From contig NZ_QEIH01000008.1 in assembly GCF_003260195.1 (NCBI RefSeq), positions 186,001 to 250,000 on the forward strand: a stretch of 64,000 nucleotides of DNA, in the 5' to 3' direction. This document shows, one piece after another, positions 35,378 to 43,978 of the stretch; position 1 is the first letter of the stretch, and the number at the start of each line of letters is the position of its first letter. The notes under the pieces were generated by a model. It was not told the origin of the DNA and ran no database searches. It saw only the letters and a list, made by a program, of their open reading frames with translations. Position numbers and translations under genes: made by a program. The stretch is from Lutibacter citreus (GTDB lineage Bacteria; Bacteroidota; Bacteroidia; Flavobacteriales; Flavobacteriaceae).

Positions 35378-36112
35378 CTAATTCCAGCGTTTAAATTGAT
35401 TTTGTTTCCAATACCAAGCAATTATAAATCCTATTAAAGCACCACCAACATGGGCAAAATGGGCTACATTTCCTACCGAATATTTAGTCATTCCAAAGAA
35501 TAAATCACCAATAATAATTGCTGGGATAAAATATTTTGCAGCAATAGGTACTGGGAAAAAGATCAATGCTAATTTTGAATTAGGAAAGCTCATTCCAAAA
35601 GCTACAAGAACACCATAAATAGCTCCAGATGCTCCAACCGCAGGAGTATGGTAGGTTGCATAAAATTCTGATAGTTTAGTTTCTGAAATAGTTTCTAAGA
35701 TTTGATTGTTATAGCTACCAGTGGTTAATATATTTTGAATATCAGTGCTTGATAAACCTATATTTACTAATTGATCGTAAACGCCATTGAATTGATAATA
35801 ATTTACTAATGTATAGATAGCACCTGCACCTAAACCGGCAGAAAGGTAGAAAAATAAGAATTTATTTCTTCCCCACATTTGTTCTAAAGGTGTACCAAAA
35901 GCCCAAAGACCATACATATTAAATAAGATGTGAGTAACCCCACCATGCATAAACATATGTGTTAGAAATTGCCAAAAACCAAATTTTGGATTCTCTGGAA
36001 AATAGAGCGCAAACATACTTTGTAAATCTACGCCTTGTATAAGTTGTGGTACAATAAATAATATTACATTAATTATTATAAGGTGCTTAACAGCTTCTGT
36101 AATTCTTCCCAT
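35378..36112 (-). CDS. Rhomboid family intramembrane serine protease, first of pair
   Basis: A 244-residue rhomboid with six predicted helices, an HMFMHGGVTHILFNMYGLW segment with the stabilising His and Asn residues, catalytic Ser in VGASGAIYGV and His in FAHVGGALIGF. A roughly 40-residue loop before the catalytic helix (LVNIGLSSTDIQNIL) is longer than in E. coli GlpG. It lies 19 bases after mutL and directly before a second rhomboid, an arrangement typical of flavobacteria. Substrates are unknown. Confidence 0.92.
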   Translation of the reverse strand: MGRITEAVKHLIIINVILFIVPQLIQGVDLQSMFALYFPENPKFGFWQFLTHMFMHGGVTHILFNMYGLWAFGTPLEQMWGRNKFLFFYLSAGLGAGAIYTLVNYYQFNGVYDQLVNIGLSSTDIQNILTTGSYNNQILETISETKLSEFYATYHTPAVGASGAIYGVLVAFGMSFPNSKLALIFFPVPIAAKYFIPAIIIGDLFFGMTKYSVGNVAHFAHVGGALIGFIIAWYWKQNQFKRWN

Positions 36113-36131
36113 ATTTTATCTGATTAACAAA

Positions 36132-37946
36132 TTAATTGTTAAACTTTTTATCAATTTCATCAATATTAATTGTAACAAAAGTAGTTTTTCTAAACGGAGA
36201 TAAATCGGGTTGTTTGCAAGAAAAAAGTTTATTTACTAACTCTTCTTGTTCTTTTAAATCTAATTTACTTCCTGTTTTTATAGCTAAACTTTTAGCTAAA
36301 CTTTTTGCCATTATATCTAGTTGGCTAAAGCTAGCATCTGGTATATCGTTTTTTATATCTTCTAGTAATTGTTCAATAATAATTGTTATTTGGCTTTCAA
36401 CAATAGTTACAGGCATACCTTTTACAACTATTGTATCATCTAGTATTTTATCAAATAAAAAACCTACATTTTCTAAATCTTCTTTAATATCTTTTATTAG
36501 TTCAATATCCGATTTGTTAAAAGAAATTTCAAGAGGAAATAACAATTGCTGACTCATTGCATCTTTAACTGTTATGTTTTCTAAAAACTCTTCATATAAA
36601 ATACGTTGATGCGCTAAATTTTGATTTATATAAACAATACCAGATTTAATACTACTTACTATATATTTATTATGAACCTGATATGTTTTACTATTTTGTT
36701 TTTCTTCAGAAAACATTGAAGGGTTAATAGTTTCAGATTTTACTTCAATCTTATCTAAATCTATTTCTGTATATAAACTTTCCCATTGAGCCGATGTTTC
36801 TTTTTTAAAAGGAGAGTTTAATGGTTTTTGAGTTTCAGCCTTAAAAGGGTTAAAGTTTTGGTCAACATTTATACTCGGAGTTGTACTTTTTTTATTCTTA
36901 AATTCATAAGGAGTATCAAATGAAGCACTTCTTTCAAAATCCAATACTGGCGCTACGTTATACTGCCCTAAACTATGTTTTATTGTTGAGCGTAAAATAG
37001 CATATAAGGTTTTTTCATCTTCAAACTTAATTTCAGTTTTTGTTGGATGAATATTTATATCAATACTTTTTGTTGGTACGGTTAAATATAAAAAATAAGT
37101 AGGGTGGAAGCCATTTGAAAGTAAACTTTCAAAAGCGCTTGTTACGGCATGATTTAGGTAAGCATTTTTAATAAATCTATCATTTACAAAAAAGAATTGT
37201 TCTCCTCTTTTTTTCTTTGCAAACTCTGGTTTAGCAACATATCCGTTTATTTCAACAATATCAGTTACTTCTTTAATAGGAACTAATTTTTCATTGGTTT
37301 TTTTACCAAAAATAGCTACAATTCGTTTACGTAAATTACTAGCTACTAAATTGTATATTTCATTTTCGTTATGGTAAAATGAAAAAGAAATTGATGGGTG
37401 TGCCAATGCAACTCGTTGAAATTCATTTACAATATGGCGAGTTTCAATGGTATTTGATTTTAAAAAATTTCTTCGTGCTGGTATGTTGTAAAATAAGTTT
37501 TTAACTGCTATTGAGGTTCCTATAGAGGTTCCAATATTTTCTTGTGAAATAACTTTACTGCCTTCTATTTTTATATAACTTCCTAATTCTGAATTTTCTT
37601 GCTTTGTTTTTAAATCTACGTGAGCAATGGCGGCAATAGAAGCTAATGCTTCACCTCTAAATCCTTTGGTTTGTAGATTAAATAAGTCTTCTGCTTTTTT
37701 TATTTTAGAAGTTGCATGTCTTTCAAAAGATAAACGCGCATCTGTTTGGCTCATTCCTTTTCCATTGTCAATAACTTGAACAAGGGTTTTGCCTGCTTCT
37801 TTAATTATAAGTTTAATGTTAGTTGCACTGGCATCAATTGCATTTTCAAGCAATTCTTTAACAACAGATGCCGGACGTTGAACAACTTCTCCAGCAGCAA
37901 TTTGATTTGCAACATGGTCAGGAAGTAGTTGAATAATATCAGACAT
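36132..37946 (-). CDS. mutL: DNA mismatch repair protein MutL
   Basis: A 604-residue MutL that links mismatch recognition by MutS to strand removal. The N-terminal GHKL ATPase motifs are clear: ENAIDA, DNGKGM and TKGFRGEALASI. The C-terminal dimerisation domain begins near residue 420. The metal-binding endonuclease motif of MutH-lacking bacteria (DQHA-x2-E-x4-E) appears as NQNLAHQRILYEE, so the first Asp, the His and the first Glu are replaced. Its start overlaps the stop of the preceding small gene by one base (TAATG). Confidence 0.95.
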   Translation of the reverse strand: MSDIIQLLPDHVANQIAAGEVVQRPASVVKELLENAIDASATNIKLIIKEAGKTLVQVIDNGKGMSQTDARLSFERHATSKIKKAEDLFNLQTKGFRGEALASIAAIAHVDLKTKQENSELGSYIKIEGSKVISQENIGTSIGTSIAVKNLFYNIPARRNFLKSNTIETRHIVNEFQRVALAHPSISFSFYHNENEIYNLVASNLRKRIVAIFGKKTNEKLVPIKEVTDIVEINGYVAKPEFAKKKRGEQFFFVNDRFIKNAYLNHAVTSAFESLLSNGFHPTYFLYLTVPTKSIDINIHPTKTEIKFEDEKTLYAILRSTIKHSLGQYNVAPVLDFERSASFDTPYEFKNKKSTTPSINVDQNFNPFKAETQKPLNSPFKKETSAQWESLYTEIDLDKIEVKSETINPSMFSEEKQNSKTYQVHNKYIVSSIKSGIVYINQNLAHQRILYEEFLENITVKDAMSQQLLFPLEISFNKSDIELIKDIKEDLENVGFLFDKILDDTIVVKGMPVTIVESQITIIIEQLLEDIKNDIPDASFSQLDIMAKSLAKSLAIKTGSKLDLKEQEELVNKLFSCKQPDLSPFRKTTFVTINIDEIDKKFNN

Positions 37947-38233
37947 TAAAATAATTTATGTAGTTCAAAAAGATACGCAACAATACCAACAAGTATTGCT
38001 ATAATTAAAGCTAACCTAATATTGGTAGATCTATCTGTAGCACTTCTTTTATTTTTAACCCAATCGTTTTTTAGATTGTTTTTGGATAAGGAAATTCTAG
38101 GTGCATCCTTATCTTTATTATCGCCATGATACTTTGCCTCTAAATTATCTAAACGCTCTTTGCGCTCATTATAATAACGAGGTTTGTAATCAAACACATA
38201 ATGTGAACGAGGTTTAAATAATTTACCAAACAT
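37946..38233 (-). CDS. Small conserved membrane protein between ribH and mutL
   Basis: A 95-residue protein with a Lys/Arg/Tyr-rich cytosolic part (FKPRSHYVFDYKPRYYNER) and one C-terminal membrane helix (residues 73-91), so it is tail-anchored. I recognise it as a conserved Bacteroidetes neighbour of ribH and mutL that is sometimes mislabelled as a riboflavin synthase subunit; nothing in it supports that. It overlaps mutL by one base and is therefore translationally coupled. Function unknown. Confidence 0.8.
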   Translation of the reverse strand: MFGKLFKPRSHYVFDYKPRYYNERKERLDNLEAKYHGDNKDKDAPRISLSKNNLKNDWVKNKRSATDRSTNIRLALIIAILVGIVAYLFELHKLF

Positions 38234-38308
38234 AAAATAAAATTATACAGTATCCTCAAAAATACTGAATTATAAATTTGTGGTCAAGTTTTTTAGAAAA
38301 GTAGGGTG

Positions 38309-38788
38309 TTAAAACTCTCTTAAAGCTGCCATTTTTATAGCTGCAATAGCACATTCAACACCTTTGTTACCATGTATACCTCCTGAGCGGTCTAAAGATT
38401 GCTGTTTGTTATTATCTGTTAAAACACAAAATATAACAGGGGTATCATAAATTACATTAAGGTCTTTTATACCCTGAGTTACACCTTCACAAACAAAATC
38501 AAAATGTTTTGTTTCACCTTGAATTACATTACCAATTGCAATAATTGCATCTACTTTTTGAGATTCAATCATTTTTTTGCAACCATATATTAATTCAAAA
38601 CTCCCAGGAACATCCCATTTTGTAATATTTTCTGCAATAGCTCCATTTTCAATAAAAGCTTTTTTAGCACCCAAATAAAGGTTGTGAGTTATTTCTGGAT
38701 TCCATTCAGAAACAACAATCCCAAATCGAAATTTCTTCGCATTTGGGATTGTTGCTTTATCGTAATAAGATAAATCAGTTGTTGCCAT
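38309..38788 (-). CDS. ribH: 6,7-dimethyl-8-ribityllumazine synthase
   Basis: RibH condenses 5-amino-6-ribitylaminouracil with dihydroxybutanone phosphate, the penultimate step of riboflavin synthesis. The 159-residue protein has the usual plan: RFGIVVSEWNPEIT (substrate-binding Trp), WDVPGSFELIYG, AIIAIGNVIQGETKHFDFVC with the catalytic His, and NKGVECA. Other rib genes are not adjacent. It lies 6 bases after the TPR gene and 75 bases before the small membrane protein gene in the same direction. Confidence 0.96.
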   Translation of the reverse strand: MATTDLSYYDKATIPNAKKFRFGIVVSEWNPEITHNLYLGAKKAFIENGAIAENITKWDVPGSFELIYGCKKMIESQKVDAIIAIGNVIQGETKHFDFVCEGVTQGIKDLNVIYDTPVIFCVLTDNNKQQSLDRSGGIHGNKGVECAIAAIKMAALREF

Positions 38789-38794
38789 TAAAGC

Positions 38795-39559
38795 TTAGTT
38801 TTTAGAAGCAAATGTTGCTTTATTAATATAAATATCAATGTTTCTAGCTTCGTTTGCTTTTGGATAGTCTTTTTTAATTCTTTTGAAAAGATCTAAAGCT
38901 TTATCATATTTATTTAAATCCATAGCTGTGTTTGCAGCTTTAAATAAAAATAATGGTGTTGAAAAATTGTTATCTCTTAAATTGGCTGCTTTTAAATAAT
39001 AGTCTAAAGCATCTTCAGGTTGGTTAATATCAGAAAAAGCATCTCCAATAGCACCTTTTGCTGTAGGAGCTAATAATTCATCATCAGAAGAAAATTTCTC
39101 TAAATATTCAATAGCTTCCTTGTAATTTTTTAATTTTAAATAAGAGATACCAGCATAATAGTTAGCTAAATTTCCTGCTTTAGTACCACTATATTCACTT
39201 GCAATGTCTGTAAAACCATATTTACCATCATTACCATTTAAACTTAATGTTAAAAGAGAATCAACGGCAACTGTACTATTCATTGCGTCTTCAAAGTATG
39301 TTTTAGGGAAAGCCAATTCATCAGCAGCAACTTTTTCTTGAGGTTCTTTAACATATTTTTGGTAAGCTAAATAACCTAATATAAGAACTGCAACCGCAGC
39401 TAAAATAACAAAAATTGCTTTTTGATTTTTAATTACAAATTGTTCTGACTTTGATGCTGTTTCATCTAAAGTGTTAAATACTTCAGCTGTAGTAGAATTA
39501 CTTTCTATAGTATTTTGAGCTCCTTGTACTTTTTTTGCTTTCTTTTTATATGTTGCCAT
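38795..39559 (-). CDS. Membrane-anchored tetratricopeptide repeat protein (YfgM-like)
   Basis: A 254-residue protein with a cytosolic Lys-rich N-terminus (MATYKKKAKKV), one membrane helix (about 48-66) and periplasmic TPR units (about 125-245; NLANYYAGISYLKLKNYKEAIEYLEKF, GDAFSDINQPEDALDYYLKA, FKAANTAMDLNKYDKALDLFKRI). This topology is that of YfgM, which partners with the SecYEG/PpiD machinery in enterics; that role is inference here. It heads the minus-strand operon that includes ribH and mutL. Confidence 0.88.
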   Translation of the reverse strand: MATYKKKAKKVQGAQNTIESNSTTAEVFNTLDETASKSEQFVIKNQKAIFVILAAVAVLILGYLAYQKYVKEPQEKVAADELAFPKTYFEDAMNSTVAVDSLLTLSLNGNDGKYGFTDIASEYSGTKAGNLANYYAGISYLKLKNYKEAIEYLEKFSSDDELLAPTAKGAIGDAFSDINQPEDALDYYLKAANLRDNNFSTPLFLFKAANTAMDLNKYDKALDLFKRIKKDYPKANEARNIDIYINKATFASKN

Positions 39560-39580
39560 TTATTCTAAAATTTGTAGGCG

Positions 39581-39588
39581 CAAAAATA
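39581..39588 (-). promoter_or_regulatory. -7 promoter element of the TPR-ribH-mutL operon
   Basis: Minus-strand TATTTTTG matches TAnnTTTG and ends 21 bases before the TPR gene's ATG. No -33 element is evident. It lies in the 112-base divergent gap shared with recF. Confidence 0.55.
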
Positions 39589-39671
39589 GTTTTTTTAATT
39601 GGAAAGTAAAAATGCATTTGTACCTAAATTTTCATTTATTTTGAATATTTTTATGACCCGAAAAAAAATAG

Positions 39672-40751
39672 ATGTATTTACAAAAAATTACTTTAGTCAA
39701 TTTTAAGAATTTTGAAACGCAAAGCTTTGATTTTGAGTCTAAAATAAATTGTTTTGTAGGTAATAATGGTGTTGGAAAAACTAATGTTTTAGATGCAATT
39801 TATTATTTGTCTTTTGCTAAAAGTTACTTTAATTCGGTTGCTTCTCAAAATATAAGACATGGTCAGGACTTTTTTATGGTTCAAGGGGAGTATTTAATCA
39901 AAGAAAAATTAGATACTGTAATTTGTAGTTTAAAAAGAGGTAACAAGAAAGTTTTAAAAAGAAATGGGAAGGTTTATGAAAAATTTTCAGATCATATAGG
40001 GTATTTACCTTTGGTAATAATTTCACCTGCAGATAGAGATTTAATAATTGAAGGGAGTGAAACTAGAAGAAAATTTATTGATAATGTTATTTCACAATCA
40101 GATAAAAATTATTTACAAACCATTTTAAAGTATAATAAGGTTTTAGCTCAAAGAAATTCTTTGTTAAAATATTTTGCAGCAAATAGAACTTTTGATGCAT
40201 TAAATTTAAATGTTTATAATGAGCAGTTAAAATCATATGGTGAAGTGATTTTTGATAAACGTTCAAAATTTTTGGATGCATTTATTCCTATTTTTAGAGA
40301 GCGGTATAAATCTATTTCAAATAGTATGGAGGAAGTTAATATGTTTTATAAAACACAATTAATGGGGGCTGATATTATGGAATTGTTTGATAAAAGTTTA
40401 GAGAAAGATAGGGTGCTACAATATACAAGTGTAGGTACACATAAAGATGATTTAACATTTGAAATTGACGGTTACCCTGTAAAGAAATTTGGCTCTCAAG
40501 GACAACAAAAGTCATTTTTAATTGCGTTAAAGTTGGCGCAATTCGATTTTATTAAATCGCAATCTGCCGTGAAACCAATATTGTTGTTGGATGATATTTT
40601 TGATAAATTAGATGATTCAAGAGTAGAACAATTAATTTCACTAGTTAATAATGATAATTTTGGACAATTATTTATTAGTGATACACACGAAGAACGAACA
40701 GAAGAAGTTGTAAGACGGACAAATCAATCATATAAAATATTCAAGATATAA
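39672..40751 (+). CDS. recF: DNA replication and repair protein RecF
   Basis: A 359-residue SMC-like ATPase that helps load RecA at single-strand gaps. Walker [10 protein letters not shown] lies at about residues 32-40, the signature is [14 protein letters not shown], and Walker B is [11 protein letters not shown]. The family opening [13 protein letters not shown] is typical. In many bacteria recF sits next to dnaN, but here dnaN is 19 kb away, as is usual in flavobacteria. It overlaps the following DUF721 gene by one base (TAATG). A weak TATTTTTA (39646-39653) might be its -7 element. Confidence 0.96.
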   Translation: MYLQKITLVNFKNFETQSFDFESKINCFVGNNGVGKTNVLDAIYYLSFAKSYFNSVASQNIRHGQDFFMVQGEYLIKEKLDTVICSLKRGNKKVLKRNGKVYEKFSDHIGYLPLVIISPADRDLIIEGSETRRKFIDNVISQSDKNYLQTILKYNKVLAQRNSLLKYFAANRTFDALNLNVYNEQLKSYGEVIFDKRSKFLDAFIPIFRERYKSISNSMEEVNMFYKTQLMGADIMELFDKSLEKDRVLQYTSVGTHKDDLTFEIDGYPVKKFGSQGQQKSFLIALKLAQFDFIKSQSAVKPILLLDDIFDKLDDSRVEQLISLVNNDNFGQLFISDTHEERTEEVVRRTNQSYKIFKI

Positions 40752-41047
40752 TGGCTAAAAGATCAAACGAGTTTCATTCAATTAGTGATTTAATGAAAGA
40801 TGTAATTAAAGAAAATAAGCTTTCAAAAGGAATGCATCAAATATCTGTTAAAGATGCTTGGGCAAAACTAATGGGACAAGGCGTAGTTTCTTATACTGAA
40901 AATATTCAATTGCAGGGTAAAACGTTGGTTGTGAATTTAAAATCTTCTGTTTTACGTGAAGAGTTGAGCTATGGAAAGGAAAAAATGGTTAAAATGTTAA
41001 ATGAAGAGTTAGGAGAAAATCTAATCTCTAAAATAATATTATGTTAA
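40751..41047 (+). CDS. DUF721 (DciA-like) protein
   Basis: A 98-residue DUF721 domain protein: FHSISDLMKDVIKENKLSKG, VKDAWAKLMGQGVVSYTENIQLQGKTLVVNLKSSVLREEL. DciA proteins of this family load or assist the replicative helicase DnaB in bacteria lacking DnaC, so a replication role is likely. The association with recF in one transcript supports a DNA-replication job. The gene ends 4 bases before a bidirectional terminator. Confidence 0.88.
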   Translation: MAKRSNEFHSISDLMKDVIKENKLSKGMHQISVKDAWAKLMGQGVVSYTENIQLQGKTLVVNLKSSVLREELSYGKEKMVKMLNEELGENLISKIILC

Positions 41048-41050
41048 AAA

Positions 41051-41076
41051 AAATCCGTTTTTAACGGATTTTTTTA
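41051..41076. terminator. Bidirectional terminator between recF-dciA and ndk
   Basis: AAATCCGTT (41051-41059) and AACGGATTT (41063-41071) form a 9-base stem with a TTT loop, followed by T on the plus strand and preceded by A (T on the minus strand). It serves both convergent units. Confidence 0.88.
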
Positions 41077-41078
41077 TT

Positions 41079-41513
41079 TTATAAGAAAGCTCCTGAGAAT
41101 ACTTCTCTTCCAGAAAAATGGAAAGCACCTTCAATTTGGGCATTTTCATTACTATCCGATCCGTGAATGGCATTACTACCAATAGATTCAGCATATAATT
41201 TTCTAATTGTTCCTTCAGCAGCATCTTCTGGATTTGTAGATCCAATTAAAACTCTAAAATCTTCAACAGCATTTTCTTTTTCTAAAATTACTGCTACAAT
41301 AGGGCCGCTTGTAATAAAATCAACTAATTCACCAAAAAAAGGACGCTCCTTATGAATTTCATAAAAGGCACTAGCACCTGCTTTAGTTAGTCTGGTCATT
41401 TTCATTGCAACAATTTTAAATCCTGCAGCATTAATTTTTTCCAGAATTGGTCCAATTACTCCTTTTTCAACCGCATCCGGTTTAATCATTGTAAAAGTTC
41501 TGTTTGTTGTCAT
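41079..41513 (-). CDS. ndk: Nucleoside-diphosphate kinase
   Basis: Ndk transfers the gamma-phosphate of ATP to nucleoside diphosphates through a phosphohistidine. The 144-residue protein has the complete family pattern: [14 protein letters not shown] at the start, ERPFF, and the active-site NAIHGSDS with His117. Length and motifs are normal. It is monocistronic, with a perfect -7 promoter element 26 bases upstream and a shared terminator downstream. Confidence 0.97.
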   Translation of the reverse strand: MTTNRTFTMIKPDAVEKGVIGPILEKINAAGFKIVAMKMTRLTKAGASAFYEIHKERPFFGELVDFITSGPIVAVILEKENAVEDFRVLIGSTNPEDAAEGTIRKLYAESIGSNAIHGSDSNENAQIEGAFHFSGREVFSGAFL

Positions 41514-41538
41514 TTTTATAATTGGTTTTTAAACGCAT

Positions 41539-41546
41539 CAAATATA
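41539..41546 (-). promoter_or_regulatory. -7 promoter element of ndk
   Basis: Minus-strand TATATTTG is a full match to TAnnTTTG, ending 25 bases before the ndk ATG. Confidence 0.65.
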
Positions 41547-41643
41547 GCTTTTTCATTATTAAATAAAAGTAATTATTTAATATGTTAAACTTTAATGATT
41601 AACGTACTGTTTTTTTAAGTAAACTTTAATAAAGATACAATAC

Positions 41644-41680
41644 TTTTTGAAATATTTTCTTTTATTATATTGTATATTTG
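41644..41680 (+). promoter_or_regulatory. Promoter of the nrnA-gldI operon (-33 and -7)
   Basis: The -7 element TATATTTG (41673-41680) is preceded by TTTTTG (41644-41649) with a 23-base gap, slightly longer than the usual 19-21. Only six bases separate the -7 element from the ATG at 41687, so transcription would begin at or next to the start codon. Confidence 0.6.
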
Positions 41681-41686
41681 CGGCCT

Positions 41687-42718
41687 ATGAGTACGAATGA
41701 AATTAAGGAAATAAAAGAATTACTTTCCAGCCCAAAGAAAATAGTTATTGTTCCACATAGAAATCCGGATGGAGACGCTATGGGGTCTAGTTTAGCAATG
41801 TATAATTATTTGATTAATTTAGGGCATGAAGCTACGGTTGTGGCTCCAAATGATTATCCAGATTTCTTAAAATGGATGCCAAATTCTAAGGATGTTTTAA
41901 AATTTGATATGCAAAACAGACAATCTAAAAAAGCAATTGAAGAATCGTCAATTATATTTTTATTAGATTTTAATGCATTGCATAGGGTTGGTTCTGATAT
42001 GGAAAAAACATTGAAAGAATATAAGGGTTCGTATATAATGATAGATCATCATCAACAGCCAGATGATATTGCAACATATTTATTTTCCGATACTTCAATT
42101 TGTTCAACCTGTCAAATGGTATATCATTTTTTAGAAAAAATGGATGGTATTTCTGAAATTAATAAAGAAATAGCAACTAGTTTGTATACAGGAATTATGA
42201 CCGATACAGGTTCATTTAGGTTTCCTTCAACAACAAGTGTTACTCATAGGATTATTGCAGATTTGATAGATAAAGGAGCTGAGAATGCTAAGATTCATAA
42301 TAATGTGTATGATTCAAATTCATTTAGTAGACTACAATTATTAGGTAAATCATTAACTAATATGGTTGTAATTAAAGAACTTAAAACAGCCTATATAACT
42401 TTGTCTCAAGCAGAATTAGATGCATATAATTATCAAAAAGGAGATACTGAAGGAGTTGTAAATTATGCTTTATCTGTTGATGGAGTTATTTTTGCAGTAA
42501 TTTTTATTGAAGACTCTGATCAATCAATTATAAAAATATCTTTAAGATCAAAAGGAAAGTTTTCGGTAAATAAATTTGCTAGAAACCATTTTGATGGAGG
42601 AGGTCATGACAATGCAGCAGGAGGAAAATCAACCATTTCATTAGAAGATACTGTTGCTGAATTTTTAAAGATTTTACCAGAATACAAATCGGAGCTTTTA
42701 AATTCATATGAAGCATAA
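41687..42718 (+). CDS. DHH/DHHA1 phosphoesterase, NrnA-like (nanoRNase / pAp phosphatase)
   Basis: A 343-residue DHH-family phosphoesterase. Metal-binding motifs are present: IVPHRNPDGDA near residue 25, a LLDFNA Asp, the DHH triad in MIDHHQQPDD, and MTDTGSFRF; the DHHA1 domain ends with GGGHDNAAGG. NrnA degrades oligoribonucleotides of 2-5 nt and dephosphorylates pAp. The longer frame from TTG 41678 starts within the promoter element and is rejected. In flavobacteria this gene precedes gldI, as here; they overlap by 11 bases. Confidence 0.9.
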   Translation: MSTNEIKEIKELLSSPKKIVIVPHRNPDGDAMGSSLAMYNYLINLGHEATVVAPNDYPDFLKWMPNSKDVLKFDMQNRQSKKAIEESSIIFLLDFNALHRVGSDMEKTLKEYKGSYIMIDHHQQPDDIATYLFSDTSICSTCQMVYHFLEKMDGISEINKEIATSLYTGIMTDTGSFRFPSTTSVTHRIIADLIDKGAENAKIHNNVYDSNSFSRLQLLGKSLTNMVVIKELKTAYITLSQAELDAYNYQKGDTEGVVNYALSVDGVIFAVIFIEDSDQSIIKISLRSKGKFSVNKFARNHFDGGGHDNAAGGKSTISLEDTVAEFLKILPEYKSELLNSYEA

Positions 42719-43250
42719 TTTTTTCATACTTCTTTTAATACCGTTGTTGCTTTCTTGTGAAGCTGAACCAAGAAGAGCTATTTTAAGAAAGTCTTCTTCA
42801 GGAATTAAAAAGTCTATTTTGTTGAATAAAAACTTAATAGCAAATCAAGAATCTGATTTCAGAAAAATAATGAAACAAGATAGTTTAAATAACTATCTTG
42901 CGAGCGATTTTGGATTTTGGTATAAAATAAATTACAAATCAAAAGAGAATTATTTCCCTAAAAATGGAGATGAAATAATATATACTTATGAAGTTTTTAG
43001 TTTAAACGATAAGATTATATATAATAATAAGGAAGTTGGAATTCAAAAATATGTTACCGATAATCAAGAAATTGTTGAAGGGTTACGTGAAGGTTTAAAA
43101 TTAATGAATATTGGAGATAATATTACTTTTTTATTTCCTTCTCATAAAGTTTTTGGATATTTGGGCGATAAAAATAAAGTAGGTATTAATCAACCATTAA
43201 TATATAAAGTTCAATTAATTAAAATAAATAAAAAAAATGAAAGTAATTAA
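42708..43250 (+). CDS. gldI: Gliding motility lipoprotein GldI (FKBP-type peptidyl-prolyl isomerase)
   Basis: A 180-residue lipoprotein with lipobox LLLLSC (Cys16) and a C-terminal FKBP domain (about 80-175; GDEIIYTYEV, EIVEGLREGLKLMNIGD). The position after a DHH phosphoesterase and before two further isomerases matches gldI of Flavobacterium. GldI is required for gliding in Flavobacterium johnsoniae, presumably by helping fold other envelope Gld proteins. Most FKBP active-site aromatic residues look degenerate, which is usual for GldI. It overlaps the next gene by 14 bases. Confidence 0.9.
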   Translation: MKHNFFILLLIPLLLSCEAEPRRAILRKSSSGIKKSILLNKNLIANQESDFRKIMKQDSLNNYLASDFGFWYKINYKSKENYFPKNGDEIIYTYEVFSLNDKIIYNNKEVGIQKYVTDNQEIVEGLREGLKLMNIGDNITFLFPSHKVFGYLGDKNKVGINQPLIYKVQLIKINKKNESN

Positions 43251-43965
43251 ATTATTAGTTGTTTGTACAGTTGTTGTAACACTAATTTCATGTAACAAAA
43301 ATGGAGTTTCAAACAAATCATTAAACAGCCAATTAGATTCAGTAAGTTATGCTATTGGTTTAGATATGGGAATGAAATTAAAAGCGAATTTTGAAGATGC
43401 AGATGCAGAATTATTTATTCAAGGATTTCAAAATGCACTTGATTCAACAAACATTTTAATAGCGCCAGATCAATTAAATGCAACAATTAGTGCTTATTTC
43501 CAAAAGAAGCAACAAGCAGATATGATAAAACAACAAGCAGAGGCAGCTGAAAAAGCAGCAGCTGAGTTTGGAGATGTAAAAAAAGAAGGAGAAAAATTCT
43601 TGGAAGAGAATAAAACTAAATCTGGAGTAACTACTACAGCAAGCGGACTTCAATATTCAATTATAAGAGAAGGTAGTGGTGAAAAACCAACTGCAGCTTC
43701 TCAAGTAAGAGTACATTATCACGGAACTTTAATTGATGGTACTGTTTTCGATAGCTCTGTTGATAGAGGAGAGCCTGCACAATTTGGTGTTGGTCAAGTT
43801 ATTAAAGGGTGGACTGAAGGTCTTCAATTAATGTCAGTAGGTTCAAAATTCAAATTTTATATACCTCAAGATTTAGCTTATGGAGCTACACCACGCCCAG
43901 GAGGAGCAATTAAACCATTTATGCCACTTATTTTTGAAGTGGAATTATTGGAAATAGTAAAATAG
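43237..43965 (+). CDS. FKBP-type peptidyl-prolyl isomerase lipoprotein (FkpA/Mip-like)
   Basis: A 242-residue lipoprotein (LISC, Cys19) with an N-terminal dimerising helical FKBP_N domain (about 30-130; SYAIGLDMGMKLKANF, long Ala/Gln/Lys-rich helix) and a C-terminal FKBP domain (145-240) with the active-site residues YHGTLIDGTVFDSS, VIKGWTEGL and LAYGATPRPG intact. It catalyses proline cis-trans isomerisation and acts as a periplasmic chaperone. It lies between gldI and the double-domain isomerase in one transcript. Confidence 0.93.
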   Translation: MKVIKLLVVCTVVVTLISCNKNGVSNKSLNSQLDSVSYAIGLDMGMKLKANFEDADAELFIQGFQNALDSTNILIAPDQLNATISAYFQKKQQADMIKQQAEAAEKAAAEFGDVKKEGEKFLEENKTKSGVTTTASGLQYSIIREGSGEKPTAASQVRVHYHGTLIDGTVFDSSVDRGEPAQFGVGQVIKGWTEGLQLMSVGSKFKFYIPQDLAYGATPRPGGAIKPFMPLIFEVELLEIVK

Positions 43966-43978
43966 AAAATTTAAAAGT

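Noticed and set aside
36136-36552. 138-residue plus-strand frame opposite the end of mutL
   Set aside because: Ser/Ile/Leu-rich composition typical of an antisense shadow of a real gene; no recognisable domain.
37946-38233. Riboflavin synthase label for the small gene next to ribH
   Set aside because: It is a charged tail-anchored membrane protein with no riboflavin synthase repeat; the label would come only from proximity.
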